Below, in pieces: positions 10,693 through 17,590 of a stretch of 64,000 nucleotides of DNA (positions are counted from its first letter, which is position 1; the number at the start of each line of letters is the position of its first letter). The DNA lies in contig NZ_UAWH01000014.1 of NCBI RefSeq assembly GCF_900447045.1, forward strand, positions 202,501 through 266,500. Direction: 5' to 3'. The notes beneath the pieces were generated by a model, which had not been told where the DNA came from, made no database searches, and saw nothing but the letters and a program-made list of their open reading frames with translations. The DNA is from Clostridium paraputrificum. GTDB lineage: Bacteria > Bacillota > Clostridia > Clostridiales > Clostridiaceae. A program made the position numbers and the translations under genes.

Positions 10693-11479
10693 ATCTTTTA
10701 TTATTTTCAAATAGAGTAAGAGTGTATAAGTTCTTTTCATTATCACCGAAGAAATCAGCATAGGCATCATTAAAACTATTAGACTTATTATCTATAAAAT
10801 ATACTAAAAAGCCTTTACAGTATTTGTAGGTATAGGTTTCTTTTAACTCTCTACAAATATTATTTAAAGTATCCCGATCTGAAGAGTTTGCAATAACTTC
10901 AATTCTTAAGTAATTTCCACCATAGGCTAAGGTTTTTATTTTATATGAACTTTCACTATTTGAAGATACTGTTTCAAACTTTCCATTAAAAGAATATTCA
11001 ATATTTGATACACTCTTATCAATTTGAATATTTGATTTAGTAGATGTATTTGGCATCAAGTTTTTAACTGTTAGATTTAAGGTTGAAACAGTAGAATTAT
11101 TTTGGTCTAAAAACTTCAAGTGTACTATCCCTGTAAATTGCAGAGATGAATTATTATCAATTGATATATATGCATTTTTATTATTAGATAAATTAGGGTT
11201 ACTAAACCTATATATAAATGATAAATCTTTATAAGAAGCTATGGATAATTCTGAGGTATTTATTTTAGTTTTATTTACAGAATTAAAACTATTATTTTTT
11301 AGGTTTATAAGACCTAATATTGTTCCTGAACTTAAAAGCACAAACGATACTGCTATTAGAATCAAAGTTATAGAGTTATAGATTTTTCGTTTTTTATGTA
11401 TTTTAAGTCCTAAAATCACTATAGAAGAGCTAATGCCTAATAAACCTAAAATATATAAAACTATAAAAAAAGAATTCAT
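10679..11479 (-). CDS. Uncharacterised membrane-anchored protein
   Basis: A 266-residue protein with two N-terminal hydrophobic helices (about 3-24 and 35-60) separated by a basic KIHKKRK turn. A Ser/Asn-rich, probably extracytoplasmic domain follows, with beta-rich segments such as QFTGIVHLKFLD. I recognise no family and see no Cys pairs or catalytic motif. It is a single gene with a weak AAGGTGA-type ribosome binding site, convergent with yedF. A surface-exposed anchored protein is the most that can be said. Confidence 0.7.
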   Translation of the reverse strand: MNSFFIVLYILGLLGISSSIVILGLKIHKKRKIYNSITLILIAVSFVLLSSGTILGLINLKNNSFNSVNKTKINTSELSIASYKDLSFIYRFSNPNLSNNKNAYISIDNNSSLQFTGIVHLKFLDQNNSTVSTLNLTVKNLMPNTSTKSNIQIDKSVSNIEYSFNGKFETVSSNSESSYKIKTLAYGGNYLRIEVIANSSDRDTLNNICRELKETYTYKYCKGFLVYFIDNKSNSFNDAYADFFGDNEKNLYTLTLFENNKRYKVD

Positions 11480-11591
11480 ATTAAATCACCTTATTTATTT
11501 TCGAAATTTAATAGTAAAAGTTAATATGTTATAATCAACTTATATTAAGAAATTTGAGCGATGTAAGGCAGTCTAAGGAGGAAGTTTCTTT

Positions 11592-12551
11592 ATGATTCAA
11601 TATGATTTGATAGTTGTTGGTGGTGGGATTAGTGGCATGACAGCTGCCCTAAGTGCCTTAGAAAATGGAGTGAAAAATGTAATTATTATAGAAAGAGAAG
11701 ATTCATTAGGAGGAGTAGTGAATCAGTGTATTCATAGTGGATTTGGTAGCAGCATTTTAAATGTGGAAGTTACAGGTCCTGAATATGTTAATTTTATTAG
11801 AAACAGATTACTTAATCATGAAGTCTATATAAAGTTAGAAACAGAAGTAATAGATTTATCTAAAGATAAAGTTATAACATATGTAAATTCTTTAGAGGGA
11901 GTTACAGAAATAAAAGGAAGCTCAATAATTTTTGCTACGGGATGTAGAGAAAAGTTTACTGGAAGTATAAATATAGCAACTAATACTTATACAGGAATTA
12001 ATAGTATAGGAAATGCTCATAGAGTAGTAAATTTAGAGGGATACTTATTAGGAAAAGAACCTGTTATAGTAGCAAGTAATAAGTGGGCTTTAATAGTAGC
12101 ACGAAGATTATACATAGAAGGTGCTGATATAAAAGGTATTTTAATAAAGGAAAATGAAAACTTCATATTTGATGATGAAAACAAAGATATAATAGAAGGA
12201 TTTAATATACCTGTATACATTGATTCAAAGGTAATAGAGATATTTGGAGATGAAAGAGTTACAGGAGTGAAAATTGGTTCTCTTATGGATAAAAAAGAGA
12301 TTATTTTAGGCTGTGATTCATTGTTATTATCTGTAGAATATTTTCCTGAGAATAGTTTGTTAAAGAATGTAAAAGTCGAAATGGACAAAGAAACACTTGC
12401 ACCAATTGTTAATGAGTATGAGACTGGAATTAAAGGGGTTTTTGCTTGTGGAAATTTAATATATGGTACAAAAGCATTAACTCAAAAGGATATTAATGGA
12501 GGAGAAGCAGGAAAAAGGGCAGCAGAATATATTAGAAATTATTATTATTAA
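11592..12551 (+). CDS. Short FAD-dependent pyridine-nucleotide oxidoreductase
   Basis: A 319-residue flavoprotein. The N-terminal Rossmann motif VVGGGISGMTAAL binds FAD, ATGCRE resembles the second FAD/NAD segment, and a late segment GVFACGNLIYG is the usual C-terminal FAD-contact motif. It resembles the second protein of clostridial glycerol-3-phosphate-type oxidoreductase clusters (normally a little over 400 residues), but is shorter, and no glpA-like or DUF1667 partner lies beside it. No redox-active CxxC is visible. AAGGAGGAAG precedes the ATG. Its last 20 nt overlap the end of the convergent SGNH hydrolase gene. Confidence 0.75.
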   Translation: MIQYDLIVVGGGISGMTAALSALENGVKNVIIIEREDSLGGVVNQCIHSGFGSSILNVEVTGPEYVNFIRNRLLNHEVYIKLETEVIDLSKDKVITYVNSLEGVTEIKGSSIIFATGCREKFTGSINIATNTYTGINSIGNAHRVVNLEGYLLGKEPVIVASNKWALIVARRLYIEGADIKGILIKENENFIFDDENKDIIEGFNIPVYIDSKVIEIFGDERVTGVKIGSLMDKKEIILGCDSLLLSVEYFPENSLLKNVKVEMDKETLAPIVNEYETGIKGVFACGNLIYGTKALTQKDINGGEAGKRAAEYIRNYYY

Positions 12552-13110
12552 TTGTTCTTAATGCCTCATCCTTCATAAGCTCATTACCAAGAGAATTAAG
12601 ATGAATACCATCAATAAAAATATTTTTATCTATATTCTTAAGTGATAGATTATAAAAATCTACATATTCTATATTGTGTTTTTTGCAAACTTTTATTAAG
12701 GAAGTACGTAGATTTGGAAGAGATGAAAAACAATAATCATATAATTGAGATGGCATAAATAATTCTTCTGCCATCTCCTTTATTATAATAGGTGGAATTC
12801 CAATTACTACATTAGAGTTATTAGATAAAGTTTCTAAAATCATTTCTTCAATATTGTCTACTATATTAAAAAGTTTTCTGCCACATAGAAGATCATTTGT
12901 CCCACCCATTATAAAAGTTATGTCAGGTTTGTGTTTTATAAGATTTTCATATAATCTATTTAACATTGATGGAGTTGTATCTCCATTTATTCCTTTATTA
13001 ATAATTTTTATATCTAAACAGTTTCCTAATAGATTAGCCCAAGTTTTATCCTTAGCCAATCCATATCCGTATGTTAGACTATCACCAATACATAATATCT
13101 TGTTTATCAT
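12532..13110 (-). CDS. SGNH/GDSL-family hydrolase
   Basis: A 192-residue esterase-fold protein. Block I is CIGDSLTYGYG with the nucleophile Ser near residue 10. Block III is MGGTNDLL with the oxyanion Asn. Block V is DGIHLN with the catalytic Asp/His. No signal peptide is visible, so it acts in the cytoplasm on an unknown ester or acyl substrate. It lies 16 nt downstream of the RusA-like gene on the same strand and probably shares its transcript. Its 3' end overlaps the convergent flavoprotein gene by 20 nt. Confidence 0.88.
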   Translation of the reverse strand: MINKILCIGDSLTYGYGLAKDKTWANLLGNCLDIKIINKGINGDTTPSMLNRLYENLIKHKPDITFIMGGTNDLLCGRKLFNIVDNIEEMILETLSNNSNVVIGIPPIIIKEMAEELFMPSQLYDYCFSSLPNLRTSLIKVCKKHNIEYVDFYNLSLKNIDKNIFIDGIHLNSLGNELMKDEALRTINNNNF

Positions 13111-13126
13111 AATTAGGTTATCCTCT

Positions 13127-13747
13127 CTAGAAAAGTTTTTTAAAACAGTTTTTACAAATCAATGTTTTTCCTTTATCCGCAGTAATAAAATCATTACAAG
13201 TAATTGATTTCTTACACATACTACATATCTTATCAGATTTAATAGTCTTTTCATTTAAATTAGCAACACTTTTTTCATGGAAGTTCTTTCGTAGAGGCTT
13301 ATATTCATTTTTTTGTGTTGAAGTTTCCTTAGGGATAACTGAATAGGTAAGAGAGTATTCACTTTCTCCAAATAATTCAAGTTCAAACCTAGGGTTTTCC
13401 TTATCGTAAAATTCTTCTATTACTATTCTTCTTACTTGAGCATCATTAACTATTAATCCACTTTTTTCTACACCGTCAAAAATACTTTTACAAATATTTA
13501 TAGTATCTGGATGTCTTTTTTCGCTTTTATAGTATACCTTAAGAATTGCTATTAAACTTTCAGTTAAAACAATTTCTGGATTTTGAGAACGAGCAATATA
13601 TGCTATTTCTTGTTCATATAGTGCATATCTATCGTGATATTGTCCAGAATTATAAGGTAATATAGCACGCCCATTAACATTATGTAGTTTAAAGTTAGAT
13701 TTAGTTATAGGAGATCCATTTACTATAACTTTTGCATAAGATGACAT
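13127..13747 (-). CDS. RusA-like nuclease-fold protein with C-terminal zinc ribbon
   Basis: A 206-residue protein. Residues about 1-125 resemble RusA Holliday-junction endonucleases: HPDTINICKSIFDGV aligns with the PDxDN...LD core and NDAQV with the DDxQV motif. D81 and D102 are kept, but the second Asp of the DxDN motif is Ile83. The C-terminal 35 residues form a CxxC...CxxC zinc ribbon (CSMC and CKNC), unusual for RusA. RusA proteins are usually phage-borne, yet no phage gene is near. It may bind branched DNA, but cleavage is uncertain. It forms a likely two-gene unit with the SGNH hydrolase. Confidence 0.7.
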   Translation of the reverse strand: MSSYAKVIVNGSPITKSNFKLHNVNGRAILPYNSGQYHDRYALYEQEIAYIARSQNPEIVLTESLIAILKVYYKSEKRHPDTINICKSIFDGVEKSGLIVNDAQVRRIVIEEFYDKENPRFELELFGESEYSLTYSVIPKETSTQKNEYKPLRKNFHEKSVANLNEKTIKSDKICSMCKKSITCNDFITADKGKTLICKNCFKKLF

Positions 13748-13966
13748 AATATTTACTCCTTTATTTTAAGTAAAACTTAATTTTCCATAAATTCTATAAC
13801 AAAATAGCTGAAATATTGACCATTAACGATTATAATTAAAATAGAATTTCAATTTTAAATTTACAGTATTATTCTTATTAATACAAGATATAAAAAATAT
13901 ACATAATGTTTAATGAAGTATTATACAATATAGTTTTAATAAATATAAAGTACGAGGGATAACGAA

Positions 13967-14986
13967 ATGGAAAAGAAATTAATATTATCTATTGAATCTA
14001 GCTGTGACGAGACATCTGCTGCAGTTATTGAAAATGGAAGAATAGTATTATCAAATATAATAGCTACACAAATAGATACACATAAAAAATTTGGAGGAGT
14101 AGTGCCAGAAGTAGCATCAAGAATGCATATAGAGGTAATAGATAAAGTTGTAAAGGAAGCTTTGGATGAGGCAAATGTAACCTTAGAAGATATTGATGCA
14201 ATTGGAGTTACTTATGGACCAGGACTAGTTGGAGCATTATTAGTTGGTCTTCAGTATGCTAAAGGCTTAGCATATGCAGCTAATAAACCTTTAATTGGAG
14301 TAAATCATATAGAAGGACATATATGTGCTAATTTTATTCAACATAAGGATTTAAAGCCACCTTTTGTATCTTTAGTAGTATCAGGAGGTCATACTTTTAT
14401 TGTTCATGTTAAGGATTATGGCAAATATGAAGTATTAGGTCAAACAAGAGATGATGCTGCTGGAGAAGCTTACGACAAAGTGGCAAGAGCTTTAGGGTTA
14501 GGATATCCAGGTGGTCCAAAGATAGATAAGCTTGCAAAGGAAGGAAACCCAAATGCAATAGAGTTTCCTAGAGCTAGGTTCCATGAAGAAACTTTAGACT
14601 TTTCTTTTAGTGGTTTAAAATCTGCAGTATTAAACTACTTAAATAAATGTAGTATGCAAAATATTGAAGTTAATAAAGCTGATGTTGCAGCATCTTTCCA
14701 AAAAGCTGTGGTAGAAGTTTTGAGAGATAATGTATTTTTAACAATTAAAAATAAGGAATTAGATAAAATTGCTATAGCTGGAGGTGTAGCAGCTAACTCA
14801 GCTTTAAGAGATGCATTAATTAGTGAAGGTGAGAAAGTTGGCGTTCAAATATTATTCCCAGAGCTAAAGTTATGTACAGATAATGCAGCTATGATAGGTT
14901 CAGCAGCATATTTTAGATTTATAAATAATAAATCGTCTTCCCTAGATTTAAATGCAAAACCAAATTTAAAATTAAATGAAGGATAG
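13967..14986 (+). CDS. tsaD: TsaD, tRNA N6-threonylcarbamoyladenosine transferase subunit
   Basis: A 339-residue Kae1/TsaD protein that transfers threonylcarbamoyl to A37 of ANN-decoding tRNAs together with TsaB and TsaE. Diagnostic motifs are the N-terminal [12 protein letters not shown], the metal-binding NHIEGH near residues 110-115, SGGHT, the SFSGLKSA segment, and [10 protein letters not shown] near the C-terminus. Length is normal for the family. tsaB and tsaE are not adjacent. The next gene starts within a few bases of the stop, so the two are translationally linked. Confidence 0.96.
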   Translation: MEKKLILSIESSCDETSAAVIENGRIVLSNIIATQIDTHKKFGGVVPEVASRMHIEVIDKVVKEALDEANVTLEDIDAIGVTYGPGLVGALLVGLQYAKGLAYAANKPLIGVNHIEGHICANFIQHKDLKPPFVSLVVSGGHTFIVHVKDYGKYEVLGQTRDDAAGEAYDKVARALGLGYPGGPKIDKLAKEGNPNAIEFPRARFHEETLDFSFSGLKSAVLNYLNKCSMQNIEVNKADVAASFQKAVVEVLRDNVFLTIKNKELDKIAIAGGVAANSALRDALISEGEKVGVQILFPELKLCTDNAAMIGSAAYFRFINNKSSSLDLNAKPNLKLNEG

Positions 14987-14995
14987 GTGAAAAGT

Positions 14996-16015
14996 TTGAA
15001 TCTTATACCTGAATCGAATGGACTTCATAGAGTTAATATGAGAGAAAAATTATCTATATTGCAATGGGTAAAAAAAATTAGTATTGTCTTAGCAGTGATT
15101 TTGCTATGTGGATTTATATTTCAAAGCTTAAGTAATTTTGTAGGAAATGAGCAAGTAAGGCAAAGATTAAACTATGTAAAGATTGATGATAATAAGATAG
15201 AATATAAAAGTAGTGGAAGCGGAAGCTACACAATTGTTTTTGATGGAGCTTTAGGAACTAATCTTTATGCTTGGAATGATGTGTGTAAAAGTGTTGAAAA
15301 AGAATTAGGTGTTAGAACACTAGTATATAATAGAGATGGATATGGCTTTAATACTATTAGGGATAAAAAAGATATAGCATCTCAAACAGAAGAACTTAGA
15401 GAGTTAATAAAAAAATTAGGTCTAACTGATAACTTAATTCTTGTAGGCGAAGAGTATGGTAGTTTAATTATGACTAATTTTGCAAAAGAGTATCCAGAGT
15501 TGGTATCTGGTATGGTATTAATAAGGCCATTATCAGAAGAAGTTTTAAAAAGTAAAGAGTTTAAGAAGAGTATAAGATGGAAGTATTATAAAAGTAAAGT
15601 TGAAGCAGTAGGAGCCTCTTTTGGATTAACTACATTAATGGACAAGTTAGGCCTTACTTATTCTATAGATGGGTTTGAAGAAAACCTTCCAAAAGGAGCA
15701 GATGAAGAATTTGCAGTACATAAAACTAAAAAGAACTATAGAAAAGCAGTGAGTAATGAATTAGAAAACTTATATAAATATAACGGAGAAATACAAATAG
15801 ACAATATGTTTGTAGACAAGCCTTTATATATAATAACCGATAATGAAAATGACCCTGTTGCAAAAATTGGTACAAGCAAATTGACAACTATATATCATAC
15901 AGAATCTGAAGCAGGTATAATTTCAAGTACAAATAATACTTCTATTGAATCTGGAATATCAATTGTATTAAAGGAAGCCAAAAAAATAGAAAAACTAGCA
16001 AGTAAGAGTAAATAG
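14996..16015 (+). CDS. Membrane-anchored alpha/beta-hydrolase-fold protein lacking the nucleophile Ser
   Basis: About 339 residues. A transmembrane helix near 25-48 (ISIVLAVILLCGFIF) is followed by an alpha/beta-hydrolase domain with the oxyanion region FDGALGTNLYAW and the strand LVYNRDGYG. At the nucleophile elbow, where GxSxG is expected, it reads LVGEEYGS, so Glu replaces Ser. A conventional esterase reaction is unlikely unless the nearby Ser is used. I chose TTG at 14996, 5 nt after AGGTGA; GTG at 14987, touching the tsaD stop, is the alternative. It is coupled to tsaD. Confidence 0.75.
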   Translation: MNLIPESNGLHRVNMREKLSILQWVKKISIVLAVILLCGFIFQSLSNFVGNEQVRQRLNYVKIDDNKIEYKSSGSGSYTIVFDGALGTNLYAWNDVCKSVEKELGVRTLVYNRDGYGFNTIRDKKDIASQTEELRELIKKLGLTDNLILVGEEYGSLIMTNFAKEYPELVSGMVLIRPLSEEVLKSKEFKKSIRWKYYKSKVEAVGASFGLTTLMDKLGLTYSIDGFEENLPKGADEEFAVHKTKKNYRKAVSNELENLYKYNGEIQIDNMFVDKPLYIITDNENDPVAKIGTSKLTTIYHTESEAGIISSTNNTSIESGISIVLKEAKKIEKLASKSK

Positions 16016-16025
16016 GGATTTGTTG

Positions 16026-16060
16026 GTGCAGAATATAAATATATTCTGCACTAATTTTTT
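16026..16060 (+). terminator. Rho-independent terminator after the alpha/beta-hydrolase gene
   Basis: The perfect 11-bp stem GTGCAGAATAT/ATATTCTGCAC with loop AAAT is followed by TAATTTTTT. Repeat copy R2 begins about 10 nt further on. Confidence 0.9.
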
Positions 16061-16069
16061 CGATCTAGG

Positions 16070-16243
16070 AAAATATAAAATTTTAATTAGTTATAAATAA
16101 AAGGTATTATTATTAAATATAAAATCAAGAATAATAATTTTATAATTTCCTTACCTTTAGTGCTAGTGGAGGAGATATTTGTTTCCATGTAACTTGTAGT
16201 TTGCGATGGAACGATCAAAATAGATATTTATCCATCCTTTTTT
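16070..16243 (+). repeat. Dispersed intergenic repeat, copy R2 (longest copy)
   Basis: It begins with AATATAAAATTTTAATT and TTATAAATAAAAGG, shared in part with copies R1 and R4. It then forms the stem-loop core at 16159-16243. The 5' arm GGAGATATTTGTTTCC faces the 3' arm GGAACGATCAAAATAGATAT, which ends in TATCCATCC and TTTTTT. Together with the preceding terminator it fills the 309-nt gap before htrA; no open reading frame is supported here. Confidence 0.7.
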
Positions 16244-16324
16244 GAAATTTTATGCCATATAGTTGTCACAAATAAAATATATACTCAAATTAAAGAAAAT
16301 AAAGTGCATATAGGAGGTTTTAAC

Positions 16325-17524
16325 ATGGATAACGAAAACAATAATGAACAAGGATTTGTTTTTTATCATGAGCCTGATAAATTTGAAGAACATAATAATT
16401 TTGAAGATAATAAGAAACCAAAGAATAAAAAGGGATTAAAAATATTTGGTACAATAGCAATAACACTTGCAATAGCATTGTCTGGAGGACTAATAGGTGG
16501 CTTAGTAACTTATAAGACAATAACAAGTAAGTTAGAAGGCAAGACAGTAAACTTGGCTCCAGTTAATTTTACTCAAAGTGATGAAAAGGCTCTTTCAGCA
16601 CAGGAAGTATATCAAAAGGTAAGTCCAGCAGTTGTTACTATCTCAACTAAAGGAACTGAGTATAAAGGATTTTTTGCTCAAAATGTTGAGGGGATAGGAT
16701 CTGGATTTATAATAAATGAGGATGGCTACATCTTAACAAACTATCATGTTGTTGAATTAGCTATTTCTAATAATACAAAGGATGTAACAGTAATATTAAG
16801 TAATGGAGAAGAGGTGGCTGCAAAGGTTGTTAACTATGATCAAAATAGAGATATTGCAATGGTTAAGTTAGCAGATGGAACTAAGGTGCCAGCTGTAGCA
16901 GAGTTGGGAGATTCTGATGGATTATATGTAGGGCAAGAAGTTGTTGCTATAGGCACACCACTTGGAAAGAATTTTGCACAGACTTTAACAAAAGGAATTG
17001 TTAGTGGAGTAAATAGAAATCTAACAACTGAAGGTGGAAATACTGGTGATTATATTCAAACTGATGCAGCAATAAATTCAGGTAATAGTGGAGGACCTTT
17101 AATAAATACTAAAGGTGAAGTAATTGGAATTAATACAGCAAAATTATCAGGTCAATCAGAAACAACTATAGAAGGTATGGGATTTGCAATTCCAATTAAT
17201 GATGCAAAAGATAGAATAGAAAGCCTATCTAAGCCAATCCTAAATTTAGGAATAACTGTTAGAGAAGTGAATTCAGAATTAGCAAAACAAAATAATCTTC
17301 CTAAAGAAGGCTTATGGGTAGTTGGAGTTACTGAAAATTCACCAGCAGCAAAAGCTGGAATACAGCCATCTGATTTAATTATAAAGTTTGATGGAAAAGA
17401 AGTAAAAACTTTTGATGAGTTAAGTAAATTAAAGAGTAATAAAAATGCAGGAGATAAGGTGGAAGTAGTTGTATATAGAAATGGAAAAAATGTATCTTTA
17501 AGTATGCAATTAGCTGAAAGTTAG
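16325..17524 (+). CDS. HtrA/DegP-type membrane-anchored serine protease with PDZ domain
   Basis: A 399-residue envelope quality-control protease. An acidic, Asn-rich cytoplasmic N-terminus (1-38) leads into a single transmembrane helix (about 41-64). The trypsin-like domain has His in TNYHVV, Asp in NRDIAMVKL, and the nucleophile Ser in NSGNSGGPL. A C-terminal PDZ domain (about 300-395) contains NSPAAKAGIQPSDLI. The start ATG at 16325 follows TAGGAGG; an upstream in-frame GTG overlaps that site and is rejected. It is a single gene, ended by a strong terminator at 17546. Confidence 0.95.
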   Translation: MDNENNNEQGFVFYHEPDKFEEHNNFEDNKKPKNKKGLKIFGTIAITLAIALSGGLIGGLVTYKTITSKLEGKTVNLAPVNFTQSDEKALSAQEVYQKVSPAVVTISTKGTEYKGFFAQNVEGIGSGFIINEDGYILTNYHVVELAISNNTKDVTVILSNGEEVAAKVVNYDQNRDIAMVKLADGTKVPAVAELGDSDGLYVGQEVVAIGTPLGKNFAQTLTKGIVSGVNRNLTTEGGNTGDYIQTDAAINSGNSGGPLINTKGEVIGINTAKLSGQSETTIEGMGFAIPINDAKDRIESLSKPILNLGITVREVNSELAKQNNLPKEGLWVVGVTENSPAAKAGIQPSDLIIKFDGKEVKTFDELSKLKSNKNAGDKVEVVVYRNGKNVSLSMQLAES

Positions 17525-17545
17525 TTATTAATATAGTATAATTAA

Positions 17546-17579
17546 AGTTAGGTACTTAATAGTACCTAACTATTTTTTT
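17546..17579 (+). terminator. Rho-independent terminator after htrA
   Basis: The perfect 11-bp stem AGTTAGGTACT/AGTACCTAACT with loop TAAT is followed by ATTTTTTT, 25 nt after the htrA stop. The next gene starts just 11 nt beyond, so its promoter must lie in or upstream of this hairpin, or it depends on readthrough. Confidence 0.92.
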
Positions 17580-17590
17580 AGGGGGCAAAT

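Noticed and set aside
12017-12388. Minus-strand open frame inside the flavoprotein gene
   Set aside because: Antisense shadow of conserved coding sequence, with no start signal.
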